Shown: positions 26,493-35,274 of the stretch, one piece after another
Layout: each line of letters starts with the position of its first letter
Position numbering within the stretch: the first letter of the stretch is position 1
Assembly: GCF_019048265.1 (NCBI RefSeq)
Contig: NZ_CP077311.1
Coordinates: forward strand, 963,501-1,027,500
Origin: Aeromonas sp. FDAARGOS 1405
Lineage (GTDB): Bacteria > Pseudomonadota > Gammaproteobacteria > Enterobacterales > Aeromonadaceae
Reading direction: 5' to 3'
DNA: 64,000 bases
Translations under genes and position numbers: made by a program
The notes under the pieces: generated by a model
Databases searched by the model: none
Seen by the model: only the letters and a program-made list of their open reading frames with translations
What the model was told of the DNA's origin: nothing

Positions 26493-27392
26493 TTACTTGG
26501 TCGCTGGCACTTTGTCCCGGCGCGACTTCCACCACCAGCGCAGCCGGATCTGGGAGATGAGCATCCCCGCCAGCATCAGGGCACAACCGGCAATGGCGCG
26601 CTCGTCCAGCGTTTCATCCAGCAACAATACGCCACCCACGGCGGCAAAGACGGTCTCCAGACTGAGGATGATGGCGGCGTGGGCCGGATGAGCACCCCGC
26701 TGCCCTACCACCTGCAGGGTATAACCCACCCCGACCGACACCAGCCCGGCATAGAGCAGCGCCTGCCAACCGGCCACTGCGCCGCTTAACGTCGGGGTTT
26801 CGATAACAACGGCGGTGGCGAGGCTGAGCAGGCCGCAGACCACGAACTGCACCCCGGCGAGCTTGATGGGGGCAACCCGGTTGGAGTAGTGATCCACCAG
26901 CAGCAGGTGCACGGCCCAGAACAGGGCGCCGACCACCTGCAGCAGATCGCCAAAGCCGATGGTGAACTCGTCGGTGACGCTCAACACATAGAGACCGGCC
27001 AGCGCGATGATGGCGCCGATCCAGGTATTGAGGCCACTCTTGTGGCGCAGCAGTAGCCCCAGTACCGGCACCAGAATGATGTAGAGCCCGGTGATGAAAC
27101 CGGCCTTGGCGGCAGTGGTATAAAGCAGCCCCACCTGCTGCAGGGAGGCGGCACAGAACAGCACCAGCCCGGCCAGCACACCACCGATCAGCAGTTGGCG
27201 ATGGTCGCCCGCGACGGCAACAGGTTGTCGGGATTTGAGCCACCAGAGCAGCGGCAGCAGGGAGAGGGCGCCGAGCAGAAAGCGCAGGCCATTGAAAGTA
27301 TAGGGCCCCATGTGATCCATCCCGAGGCGCTGGGCGACAAAGCCCATACCCCAGATGGTGGCAGCCATCAGCAACATCAGATTGGAGCGCAT
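26493..27392 (-). CDS. EamA/DMT family transporter (RarD/YdcZ-like)
   Basis: A 299-residue protein with ten predicted helices in two EamA repeats (first repeat from LMLLMAATIWGMGFVAQRLGM, second from LLQVVGALFWAVHLLLVDHYS), ending in a basic tail (RRDKVPATK). The inside edge of helix 9 has LSLETVFAAVGGVLLLDE, a hallmark of drug/metabolite transporters. The exported or imported solute cannot be told. ATG 27392 has GGAAG upstream. No partner gene is adjacent. Confidence 0.88.
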   Translation of the reverse strand: MRSNLMLLMAATIWGMGFVAQRLGMDHMGPYTFNGLRFLLGALSLLPLLWWLKSRQPVAVAGDHRQLLIGGVLAGLVLFCAASLQQVGLLYTTAAKAGFITGLYIILVPVLGLLLRHKSGLNTWIGAIIALAGLYVLSVTDEFTIGFGDLLQVVGALFWAVHLLLVDHYSNRVAPIKLAGVQFVVCGLLSLATAVVIETPTLSGAVAGWQALLYAGLVSVGVGYTLQVVGQRGAHPAHAAIILSLETVFAAVGGVLLLDETLDERAIAGCALMLAGMLISQIRLRWWWKSRRDKVPATK

Positions 27393-27523
27393 GGCGATTC
27401 TTCCTTAAATCGGCGCGTGACGGGTTATCCGATCCAAGATACCCGCCTCCCTATCCTCTTGTCTCCACTCTTTGTCTTCGCTCTCAACGCTCTGCATCGC
27501 ACTGCTTTTGAGCACCGCGAGTG

Positions 27524-27973
27524 TTACAGCAGCGAGGGCTTGGTGAACACGGCCAACAGGGCAATCAGTAGCAGATTGCCCCGCAGGATCCACACCACCC
27601 GGAAGTGCTGCTGAATGGAGATCATCGGCGCCTTGCCCAGACGCAGGGCGCGACGCCAGCGATAGAAGAGGCGGCTGGGATAAACGAGGGAGCCGACAAT
27701 CAGCAGAAACAGCCCCATCTTGAGACCGTGGGCAGGATGGGCAAAGATCTCTGCCACCGAGCTGGCATGCTCGAGGGCCAGCAGACTCCCGGTGGCAAAG
27801 ATGGAGAAGAGCGCCAGCGCCGCCACCCCATCTGCCAGCAGCAAGCGGCGCACTCGCAGCATGTTCAGGCCGCGCCGAAAGATCAGATACTCGACACAGA
27901 GGGCAAGGATTAGCACCGCTATGCTGCCATAATGAATCATTGAGAGCAGAGTGTGGTTCAACATCGGAAACAT
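27524..27973 (-). CDS. DUF2214-like membrane protein
   Basis: A 149-residue inner-membrane protein with four helices (about residues 10-30, 45-65, 82-100, 128-147). The pattern HYGSIAVLILALCVEYLIFRR, LLLADGVAALALFSIFATG and the late WILRGNLLLIALLAVF fits DUF2214, a family without known function. ATG 27973 is listed; ATG 27964 would remove three residues and is equally possible. It is divergent from a diguanylate cyclase gene with about 75 bases between. Confidence 0.7.
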   Translation of the reverse strand: MFPMLNHTLLSMIHYGSIAVLILALCVEYLIFRRGLNMLRVRRLLLADGVAALALFSIFATGSLLALEHASSVAEIFAHPAHGLKMGLFLLIVGSLVYPSRLFYRWRRALRLGKAPMISIQQHFRVVWILRGNLLLIALLAVFTKPSLL

Positions 27974-28047
27974 CTCATTTTCTGCCTTTAGACGAGCCGC
28001 ACAGCATCATATATGCTGGTGTCACCCGAGACGAAAAGGATCTGTTC

Positions 28048-29646
28048 ATGTCCCCCGCCAAGCCCAAGAATACTTGGTCTTTGATCACCCGCATGCGGCT
28101 GGGCCTCCTCTTGCTCTTTATCCCAGTGTTGCTGCTCGGCACTATCTACTACCTGCATATGGAGCGCACCCTGCGCCACGAGCAGCAACAGAACCTGATT
28201 GCTCGCAACACCCAGTATTTCCATACCCTGATCGAACCCTATCTGGCGACCCTCAAACGCCAGTTTACGCTCATTTATCAGCAGGTAAATTATCAGGATT
28301 TCAGCGGCTCGGAGATCCTTAACGGCGAGCGCTACCTGCAACAGTGGCAGGCCTATCACAAGGTGATGGAGCTCGATTACGTCTACGTGGGCACCGAGCA
28401 TCGCAAGATGCTGATCCACCCTTCCTGGCAGGCCGACGAGAAGTTCGATCCCAGAACCCGCCCCTGGTATCTGCTGGCCGCCAGCCATCCCGGACAGATT
28501 GTCTGGACTGATCCTTATTACGACTACACCCTGGGCACTCTCACCATGGCGCTGGCCAGGGTGATTGAAGATCCTGACGGCAAGCGGGTTGGCGTACTCT
28601 CGCTGGATACCCAGCTCACCCCCCTCGCCAGCTGGCTCAACAGTCGGCATGAGCAGAGTCACCATCTGGGTAATGGCTATCAGCTCCTGCTCAACCATGA
28701 CGGGCTGGTGCTGGCCCATCCGGATCGCGAACGGGTATTCAAGCCGCTCACCCATCTTGAATGGCTGGCACACATGCAACAGCCGCAGGGTTTCTTCCTC
28801 GATGATGCCAGCGGCCTGATGGTCTCCTACTACCGCATCCCCGAGCAGCGCTGGATCCTGCTCAGCGTCGAGCCGACTGCCAGCATGCAGCAGGTGATCG
28901 ACAGCGTCTCCATCAACGTGCAGCTGATGATTGCACTCGCCTGCATTCTCTATCTGCTGCTGGCACTGCTCTGGTCCCGCTATTTCCGTCGCATGCTGGG
29001 AGAGATTACCCTGCTGATCCGCACCAGTCGTTCTGGCGGTAAAGCCTATCATGGTAGCCGCATGCTGGAGCTGGCCAAGGTCTATGAAGAGATGGATGCC
29101 GCCAGCCAGGATTTTGCCCAGATCCGCCAGCAAGCCAATCAGGACAAGCTTACCGGTCTTTACAACCGCCGTTTCTTCGACGAGTGCCTGCAAAGACAGC
29201 TCGGCAGTGGCACCCCCTTCCTCGTGGTGATGTTCGATCTCGATAACTTCAAACAAGTCAACGATACCTTTGGCCACCAGACAGGGGATATAGTCCTCAG
29301 GCGAGTAAGCAAGCTGGGCATGAAAATGTTTGACCAGTGGGGTTGGTTCTGCCGCTACGGTGGCGAGGAGCTGGTGCTGATCTTGCGGTTGGAGATGCAA
29401 ATGAATGAGGTTGCCTCACTGCTGGAGAGCTTCAGACTCGCAGTCACTCAACTGGAGTGGCGAGAGCCGGAACTGACCATTACCCTCAGCGGTGGGGTGG
29501 CCTTGAGTCACTCCGGACTCTCGGCCAAGGAGCTGATAGAGCTGGCCGACAGCGGGGTTTATCAGGCCAAGCGGGAGGGGAAAAATCGTATCTGCTTCCC
29601 CCAGCGTCGTGGCAACGGTCAGATGGAAGAGGCCTCCTCACCTTGA
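28048..29646 (+). CDS. Membrane-bound diguanylate cyclase with Cache sensor
   Basis: A 532-residue protein: first membrane helix (about residues 16-35), periplasmic double-Cache sensor (about 40-285; contains FDPRTRPWYLLAASHPGQIVWTDPY, the typical Cache core), second helix (about 290-312), then a GGDEF domain (from DKLTGLYNRRFFDE). The active site is GGEEL at 438-442, a functional variant. The RxxD inhibitory site is absent (DQWG occupies it), so product feedback is unlikely. It should make cyclic di-GMP in response to a periplasmic ligand. ATG 28048 follows AAAAGGA. Three GGDEF genes occur in the window. Confidence 0.9.
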   Translation: MSPAKPKNTWSLITRMRLGLLLLFIPVLLLGTIYYLHMERTLRHEQQQNLIARNTQYFHTLIEPYLATLKRQFTLIYQQVNYQDFSGSEILNGERYLQQWQAYHKVMELDYVYVGTEHRKMLIHPSWQADEKFDPRTRPWYLLAASHPGQIVWTDPYYDYTLGTLTMALARVIEDPDGKRVGVLSLDTQLTPLASWLNSRHEQSHHLGNGYQLLLNHDGLVLAHPDRERVFKPLTHLEWLAHMQQPQGFFLDDASGLMVSYYRIPEQRWILLSVEPTASMQQVIDSVSINVQLMIALACILYLLLALLWSRYFRRMLGEITLLIRTSRSGGKAYHGSRMLELAKVYEEMDAASQDFAQIRQQANQDKLTGLYNRRFFDECLQRQLGSGTPFLVVMFDLDNFKQVNDTFGHQTGDIVLRRVSKLGMKMFDQWGWFCRYGGEELVLILRLEMQMNEVASLLESFRLAVTQLEWREPELTITLSGGVALSHSGLSAKELIELADSGVYQAKREGKNRICFPQRRGNGQMEEASSP

Positions 29647-29781
29647 GCCAACTCGGCGGTCATCGTGGCGGGAGACAGAATGAACGCAACCAGGAAAGGA
29701 AGACAGGAGAGAGGCAACGGCCTCTCTCTGTTGTTTATATCGCTATTTTTGCCGTGTATTGAGCCTGTTTGAGCGCACAAC

Positions 29782-30435
29782 TCAGCGCTGCCACACCCAC
29801 ACCGGCCAGCCCAGCTCCTCGGCCTGCTGACGCAGCGCGGGGGCCGGATTGACCGCATGGGGATGGCTCACCGCCCGCAGCATGGGCAGATCGTTGTGAG
29901 AGTCGCTATAACCAAAGCTCCCCTGCCAGAGATGGTCCCTGCCGGCAAAGAGCTGGTTGATGCGGGCCACCTTGCCTTCACGAAAGCTGAGGGTGCCGCG
30001 GGTCTGGCCAGTCAGCATCCCCTCCTCCTCATCGAGCAAAATGGCGACACAGTGATCCATCCCCAGCATCTTCGCCATGGGGGCCACCAGATGCTCGCCG
30101 GAGGCGGAGATCAGCACCAGCTCGTCACCGCGCTGGCGGTGCCATTCGATACGTGCCAACCCCTCCGGATAGATACGATCGCGCAGTACCTGCTCGGCAA
30201 AGCGGGTGCAGAGCGAGTCGAGCCACTGGCGCGTCTTGCCCGCCAGCGGTTGCAGGGTGAAGGCCATGTACTGGTGCATATCCATCTTGCCCTGATGGTA
30301 GAGGGACATCATCGCCTGCTCTTCGGCGATCATGCTGGCGGGGGCCAGCTCCTCGGCCACCATGTACTCCAGCCAGAGGCTGGCGGAATCCCCGGCAATC
30401 AAGGTCTCGTCCAGATCAAACAGTGCCAGTGCCAT
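29782..30435 (-). CDS. HAD-IB family phosphatase (phosphoserine-phosphatase-like)
   Basis: A 217-residue cytoplasmic HAD phosphatase. Motif I FDLDETLIAGD holds the nucleophile and acid/base aspartates; motif II is LISAS; motif III and IV appear as the late lysine (EGKVARI) and YSDSHNDLPML. The subfamily IB cap is the helical part after motif I. Relatives act on phosphoserine, phosphocholine and other small monoesters. ATG 30435 follows AAGGAG by five bases. It is the last gene of the phosphorus cluster, 39 bases after the ATPase, so it probably removes phosphate from the imported compound or its cleavage product. Confidence 0.88.
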   Translation of the reverse strand: MALALFDLDETLIAGDSASLWLEYMVAEELAPASMIAEEQAMMSLYHQGKMDMHQYMAFTLQPLAGKTRQWLDSLCTRFAEQVLRDRIYPEGLARIEWHRQRGDELVLISASGEHLVAPMAKMLGMDHCVAILLDEEEGMLTGQTRGTLSFREGKVARINQLFAGRDHLWQGSFGYSDSHNDLPMLRAVSHPHAVNPAPALRQQAEELGWPVWVWQR

Positions 30436-30474
30436 GAGGGCTCCTTGCGGTAACAACGAAAATGAAACGAGGCG

Positions 30475-31482
30475 TCATGCTACCTCACAGAGTTGATCCC
30501 AGGCCACTACCAGGGTCACGGCACTGCCGGTGGCCAGCAAATCGCCAGCCGAGCGGTTGAGGCAATCCACCGTTAACAGCCCCGCCTCGCACTCCACCTG
30601 ATAGCGGATCACGTTGCCGAGCAGCTGTTGCTGGCGAATGATGCCGGGCAGGCTGGGTTCGCTGCTGGTCGCCCCTGCGGGCAGCAGGGTGATGGACTCC
30701 GGCCGCAGCGCCAGCTTGCCCTGAAAACGGGGGCCAAACAGCGACTTGCCCTGCTCTGCGCCAAGCAGGTTGTAGTTGCCGATAAAGCTTGCCACAAACT
30801 CGCTGGCGGGGCGGGTGTAGATCTGCTCCGGCGTGCCGCTCTGCACGATGGAGCCCTTGTTCATCAGGAAGATCCGATCCGACATGGTGAGCGCCTCCTC
30901 CTGATCGTGGGTCACGAAGATGGTGGTGAGCTCGAGGCGCTGCTGGATCTCGCGGATCTGCTGGCGCAGGCTGCGGCGGATGCGGGCATCCAGCGCCGAG
31001 AGCGGCTCGTCCAGCAGCAGGATCCGTGGCTGCACCACCAGAGCCCGGGCCAGCGCCACCCGCTGGCGCTGGCCGCCGGAGAGCTCGGCCGGATAGCGGC
31101 GCTCGAAACCGGTCAGCTCCACCAGCGCCAGCGCCTCTTTCACGCTGGCCGCCAGCTCCCGCCCCGGCTGGGGTTTCATCTTGAGGCCGAAGGCTACGTT
31201 GTCCCACACCGTCATGTTGGGGAACAGCGCATAACTCTGGAACACCATGCCAATGCCCCGCTTCTGGGGTTCCTGCCAGGTGATATCTTCACCGGCCACC
31301 CGCACCTGACCGCCATCCACCGGAGTGAGCCCGGCCAGCGCCCTCAGCAAGGTGGACTTGCCACAGCCGGAGGGGCCGAGCAGGGTCACCAGCTCCCCCT
31401 TGCGAATGCCGAATTCGATCCCCTCGAACACCGGCGTATCGCCGTAGGATTTATGCAACTGATTGACTTCTAAATGAAACAT
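30475..31482 (-). CDS. phnT: ABC transporter ATPase, PhnT-like (phosphonate/phosphoester import)
   Basis: A 335-residue ABC ATPase with Walker A GPSGCGKST (about residues 37-45), signature LSGGQRQR, Walker B ILLLDEPLSALD, the switch His in FVTHDQEEALT, and a C-terminal OB-like TOBE domain. The layout is that of Fe3+/spermidine/PhnT-type importers. It follows the permease gene by six bases. The PhnT name rests on cluster context (PhnR-like regulator and PHO boxes) as much as on sequence; the substrate could be another phosphorylated compound. Confidence 0.82.
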   Translation of the reverse strand: MFHLEVNQLHKSYGDTPVFEGIEFGIRKGELVTLLGPSGCGKSTLLRALAGLTPVDGGQVRVAGEDITWQEPQKRGIGMVFQSYALFPNMTVWDNVAFGLKMKPQPGRELAASVKEALALVELTGFERRYPAELSGGQRQRVALARALVVQPRILLLDEPLSALDARIRRSLRQQIREIQQRLELTTIFVTHDQEEALTMSDRIFLMNKGSIVQSGTPEQIYTRPASEFVASFIGNYNLLGAEQGKSLFGPRFQGKLALRPESITLLPAGATSSEPSLPGIIRQQQLLGNVIRYQVECEAGLLTVDCLNRSAGDLLATGSAVTLVVAWDQLCEVA

Positions 31483-31488
31483 CTTGGA

Positions 31489-32265
31489 TCACCGATGAAA
31501 TCTATTGGCCGCCCAAGTGAGCAGCAGGGTCAGCAGGAAGTAGCTCATCACCAGCGCACTGGTGAAGTGGCCAGAAGTGGCGCGCATGTTGTAGAGGTAG
31601 ACCTGCAGGGTCTCGTAACGGGTGCCCACCAGCATGTTGGCAAACACGAACTCGCCGAGCAGGAAGGAGAGAGAGAGAAACAGCGCCGCCAGCAGCCCCT
31701 TGCGCAGACAAGGGATCACCACCAGCAGGAAGGCGCGCCGACTACTGGCCCCCAGCAGATGGGCGGCATCCATCAAATCCCTGAGCGGTACCCCTTGCAG
31801 GCTGTTGGCCAGCGCCCGATACATAAAGGGGAGCACCACGGTGAACCAGGTGCCGATCAGGATCCACGGCGTGCCGATGATGGGCAGAACGCCATCGGCG
31901 TAGATCTGCAGCAGCCCCACTGACGAGACCACAGGTGGCACCGCGAAGGGGAGCAGGATCAACAGGTTCATCCAGGGATCCAGCTTTGGGAAGTAGTAAG
32001 CCACCACCAGCACGGTCGGTACCAGCACCAGGGTCCCCAGCAGCAGGGTGGCGAAGCAGACCAGGAGGCTGCGGCCAAACGCCGCCAGAAAGCGCGGATC
32101 GCCCCACAGCTTGAGATACCAGTCGAGGGTGAAGCCATCCGGCAGCAGGGTCGCCCCCCAGCGGGTGGAGATGGAGTAGAGAAACGTGGCCAGCAGCGGC
32201 AGCAGCAGGGTGGCGACCAGCCCACCCAGCACCCACTTGGGCCAGCGCGGCGTCAAATCATGCAT
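31489..32265 (-). CDS. phnV: ABC transporter permease, PhnV-like
   Basis: A 258-residue inner-membrane permease with about six helices. The EAA loop, which docks the ATPase, is seen as LMDAAHLLGASSRRAFLLVVIP. The family (BPD_transp_1) is shared with Fe3+, putrescine and 2-aminoethylphosphonate importers. Its start overlaps the end of the upstream permease by eight bases. The PhnV name is a context-based assignment. Confidence 0.8.
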   Translation of the reverse strand: MHDLTPRWPKWVLGGLVATLLLPLLATFLYSISTRWGATLLPDGFTLDWYLKLWGDPRFLAAFGRSLLVCFATLLLGTLVLVPTVLVVAYYFPKLDPWMNLLILLPFAVPPVVSSVGLLQIYADGVLPIIGTPWILIGTWFTVVLPFMYRALANSLQGVPLRDLMDAAHLLGASSRRAFLLVVIPCLRKGLLAALFLSLSFLLGEFVFANMLVGTRYETLQVYLYNMRATSGHFTSALVMSYFLLTLLLTWAANRFHR

Positions 32266-33157
32266 GGGATTGCCCCTTGTTCACATAGCTCTTTTTCAGC
32301 AGCCACTGGTTGGCGGCCGTCACTACCCCCAGCAGCACCATCAGGATCACCGCCAGCGCCGCCGCCATATTGGGTTCGAGGAAGATATCGCCGGAGACCA
32401 GACTGGCCACCCGGATGGTCACCAGATTGAAGTTGCCGGTGGTGAGGGCGTAGGCGGAGGCATAAGCCCCCACCGCGTTGGCAAACAGGATGATCAGGGT
32501 GCCGAGCAGCGCAGGTGTCAGCACCGGCAGTGCCACGTGCCAGACATATTGTCCCTTGCTCGCGCCGAGCAGCGCGGCAGCCTGTGGCCACTCATCCTGC
32601 AGCGCATCGAACGCCGGATAGAGCAGTAGCAGAGCGAGCGGGATCTGGAAGTAGGTGTAGATGAGGATAAGGCCGCTACCCGAGTAGAGGTTGAAGCCGT
32701 CGATCAATCCCCAGGATTTCAGCAGCAGGGTCACCGCACCGTTGATGCCGAGAATGATGATAAAGGCGAATGCCAGCGGCACCCCGCTGAAGTTGCCAGT
32801 CATGGTGACGAAGGCCAACAGTACCCGCTTGACCCGCTCGCCGCTGTGGCGCAGCGCCGCCGCCCCGAGGGTGCCGATGGCAAGCCCCGCCAGACTGGCG
32901 ATACCGGCAATGCGCAACGAGTTGCCGAACGATTGCAGGTAGAAGGGGGAGCTCAAAATCTCCCGGTAGTAGTCAAGGCCCCAACCATCTGGGGTCTGAA
33001 AGCTGCCCACCAGCACCCACACCATGGGAGCGAGCTGGAACAGGATCATCAAGAGGATAAACGGCAGCAGCACCAGCGCGGGCAGCCAGTGGCGGCGCAC
33101 CTTCTGCTTGGTTGCCACAGGTTGATCCGCGAGGATCTCGGTGGTTGCAGGCATCAT
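32258..33157 (-). CDS. phnU: ABC transporter permease, PhnU-like
   Basis: A 299-residue permease with an N-terminal cytoplasmic stretch and six helices. The EAA loop is PQAAALLGASKGQYVWHVALPVLTPALLG. It pairs with the following permease to make the membrane channel. ATG 33157 overlaps the stop of the AlkP-like gene (TGATG), with GAGG seven bases upstream. Function is assigned by cluster context. Confidence 0.8.
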   Translation of the reverse strand: MMPATTEILADQPVATKQKVRRHWLPALVLLPFILLMILFQLAPMVWVLVGSFQTPDGWGLDYYREILSSPFYLQSFGNSLRIAGIASLAGLAIGTLGAAALRHSGERVKRVLLAFVTMTGNFSGVPLAFAFIIILGINGAVTLLLKSWGLIDGFNLYSGSGLILIYTYFQIPLALLLLYPAFDALQDEWPQAAALLGASKGQYVWHVALPVLTPALLGTLIILFANAVGAYASAYALTTGNFNLVTIRVASLVSGDIFLEPNMAAALAVILMVLLGVVTAANQWLLKKSYVNKGQSHA

Positions 33158-33990
33158 CAGTGCACCTCACGCATAAAGGCCGCCTTGAGCAGCGGTGGCG
33201 CTGCCGGCTTGTCGTGGGAAACCCCCAGCAGATCGGCCATCAGGGCGCAGAGCTGGGTCTGGGCGATCACCACCCCATCCGGCCAGCGCTCGATAAAGGC
33301 ATCGCCAAACAGCCAGAGTGGCACGGTGCGCTCTTCCGGCAGGGTGCCGCCGTGGCTCAGATCGTTGTTCATGCCGTGATCCGAGGTGATCACCACCTGA
33401 TATCCCTCAGCCAGCCACTGGGGCAGCAGATCGGCCAGCAGGCTGTCCATGCGGCGCGCCTGATTGCGGTACTGGCGGGAATCGAGGCCAAACTTGTGGC
33501 CCGCATCGTCCACCCCCATCGGGTGGATCAGCAGAAAATCGGGATCGTACTGGCTGCGCAGCCATTCCCCATCCATCAGCAGATGGCTGTCGGGATAGTT
33601 GTCATCCCAGTAGAAGCAGCCGTGCTGGATGGGCAACTGCTCATCGTGAGTAAAGCGATCACGGGCAGCCAGCCAGGGGCTGCGGTTGTAGAGTTCGCTC
33701 ACCCAATGGTAGGCCGCCGCTGCGGTGCGTTTACCCGCGGCGCGGGCCAGATGGAAGATGGAGTCATGCAGACTGAGGCGACTCACCCCGTTGTGGGTGA
33801 TGCCGCTCGCCACCGGCGGTACACCGGTCAGGATGCACTCGTAGAGAGGCCGGGAGAGGGATGGCAGGGCACAGCTGAAGGTCGTATAGAGACCGCGCTC
33901 CGCCTCCACCATGCCTGCGAGGTAGCCCATCCCATGGGCTACCCCGGCAGAGAGGCCATCCACAAGTACCACTATCACCTTGTGTTGCAC
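33157..33990 (-). CDS. Alkaline-phosphatase-superfamily hydrolase (NPP/phosphodiesterase type)
   Basis: A 277-residue protein of the nucleotide pyrophosphatase/phosphodiesterase branch of the AlkP superfamily. Metal-ligand motifs are in order: VVLVDGL at the start, the nucleophile region ALPSLSRPLYECILTG, HPMGVDDAGHKFG (Asp and His) and TSDHGMN (Asp-His), with a last His in SHGG. There is no signal peptide, so it should act in the cytoplasm. Relatives cleave phosphodiesters, phosphonoacetate or phosphomonoesters. It is embedded in the transporter operon (ten bases after the binding-protein gene, overlapping the first permease), so it likely acts on the imported substrate. Confidence 0.83.
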   Translation of the reverse strand: MQHKVIVVLVDGLSAGVAHGMGYLAGMVEAERGLYTTFSCALPSLSRPLYECILTGVPPVASGITHNGVSRLSLHDSIFHLARAAGKRTAAAAYHWVSELYNRSPWLAARDRFTHDEQLPIQHGCFYWDDNYPDSHLLMDGEWLRSQYDPDFLLIHPMGVDDAGHKFGLDSRQYRNQARRMDSLLADLLPQWLAEGYQVVITSDHGMNNDLSHGGTLPEERTVPLWLFGDAFIERWPDGVVIAQTQLCALMADLLGVSHDKPAAPPLLKAAFMREVH

Positions 33991-34000
33991 TGGCCGCTCC

Positions 34001-35050
34001 TTACTGCATGTAGATCATGACGTTCTCTTGCCACTGACGCGGCAGGGCCTTGGAGCTCTGCTCCCAGGCGGCGTGATCCTGCACCGGCTTGGCCTTGGCA
34101 TACTGCTCGGCCGGCAGCAGCTTGGCCTTCACGTCATCCGGCAGCGCAACGTTGCTGCGGATCGGGCGGGCATAGCCACGGGCCAGGTTGATCTGACCGG
34201 CATCGGAGAGGATGTATTCCCGCGCCAGCTTGGCGGCGTTGGGGTTCTTGGCCCACTTGTTGATGATGGTGGTGTAACCGGCGATGACGGAGCCGTCGCT
34301 CGGGATCACCACCTCAAACTTCTTGGGGTCGATCTGGTCGCGGTAGTTGAGGGCGTTGAAGTCCCACAGCACCCCCACTTCCACCTCGCCCTTCTCGATA
34401 TTGGCTATGGTGGGGTCGTTCAGCGACAGACGGCCCTGCTGGGCCAGCTTGCCGAACAGCTCCAGCGCAGGCTTGAGATTCTTCTCGCTGCCGCCGGTGG
34501 CATAGGCCGCGGCCAGCACGCCGTTGTTGGCCTGCGAGGCAACACCCACATCACCCAGCGTTACCTTGTAGTCGCCACCCAGCAGGGATTGCCAGCTGGT
34601 GGGGGCGGCCTTGACCAGATCCTTGTTGATCAGGAAGGCGATGGTGCCGGTATAGGCCAGCATCCAGTGACCGTCCGCATCCTTGGCCCAGTTGGGAATA
34701 TCGGCCCAGGTGGAGGGTTTGTAGGGCTGGGTAACACCCTGCTTGACCGCAACCGGACCGAAGGCGCCGCCCACATCGCCGATATCGGCGGTGGCATTGG
34801 CCTTCTCGGCGGCGAACTTGGCGATCTCCTGCGCCGAGCTCATGTCGGTATCCTGATGCTTGATGCCGTAGATGCTGCCCAGCTGCTGCCAGGTATCCTT
34901 CCAGTTGGCCCAGCTGTCGGGCATACCGATGCTGTGGAGCTGGCCTTCGCCGCGGGCGGCCTTTTCGAGATCCGCGATATTCTCGGCTGCAAAAAGTGGT
35001 TGGCTGACGGCCACCAGGGCCAGTGCACTTGCGATCACGCTTTTCATCAT
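34001..35050 (-). CDS. phnS: Periplasmic binding protein of phosphonate/phosphoester ABC transporter (PhnS-like)
   Basis: A 349-residue binding protein with a signal peptide (MKSVIASALALVAVSQPLFA, cleavage before AENIADL). The mature protein is a two-lobe solute-binding protein of the Fe3+/2-aminoethylphosphonate class, with DVGGAFGPVAVKQGV and VLWDFNALNYRDQ as conserved ligand-side segments. It is the first gene of the leftward operon, with AGGGATGGA before the ATG and a PHO box at 35128-35145 in its promoter region. Exact ligand is not readable. Confidence 0.82.
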   Translation of the reverse strand: MMKSVIASALALVAVSQPLFAAENIADLEKAARGEGQLHSIGMPDSWANWKDTWQQLGSIYGIKHQDTDMSSAQEIAKFAAEKANATADIGDVGGAFGPVAVKQGVTQPYKPSTWADIPNWAKDADGHWMLAYTGTIAFLINKDLVKAAPTSWQSLLGGDYKVTLGDVGVASQANNGVLAAAYATGGSEKNLKPALELFGKLAQQGRLSLNDPTIANIEKGEVEVGVLWDFNALNYRDQIDPKKFEVVIPSDGSVIAGYTTIINKWAKNPNAAKLAREYILSDAGQINLARGYARPIRSNVALPDDVKAKLLPAEQYAKAKPVQDHAAWEQSSKALPRQWQENVMIYMQ

Positions 35051-35127
35051 TCCATCCCTCTGGACTAGGTCAGTTAAGGTTCGAGAGGGATGCTAGAGGG
35101 GAATTGTGACGGTCGCGGGGCGTTTTG

Positions 35128-35145
35128 ATGGCAGTTTGATGACAA
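35128..35145 (-). promoter_or_regulatory. PHO box for the leftward transport operon
   Basis: On the minus strand TTGTCAT (35145-35139), four bases (CAAA) and CTGCCAT (35134-35128) make two direct repeats, each 6 of 7 to the PhoB half-site CTGTCAT with the canonical 4-base spacer. It lies 78 bases before the binding-protein start. Confidence 0.72.
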
Positions 35146-35150
35146 TCACC

Positions 35151-35168
35151 CTGTCATGGCGCTGTCAT
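35151..35168 (+). promoter_or_regulatory. PHO box (perfect) facing the PhnR-like regulator
   Basis: CTGTCAT (35151-35157), spacer GGCG, CTGTCAT (35162-35168): two exact PhoB half-sites with the canonical 4-base spacing, oriented towards the regulator gene. It starts five bases from the opposite-strand PHO box, so the two promoters appear to be controlled by back-to-back PhoB sites. Confidence 0.85.
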
Positions 35169-35274
35169 CCACAGCAGTTACAACTCTGAACCCGAGTGAG
35201 GCTGGACTACTCCAGTAAGGGCTGAACCAACAAGGGCTAAGCCAGCCCGCACAGCCAAGATTAGCGACAGGGAT

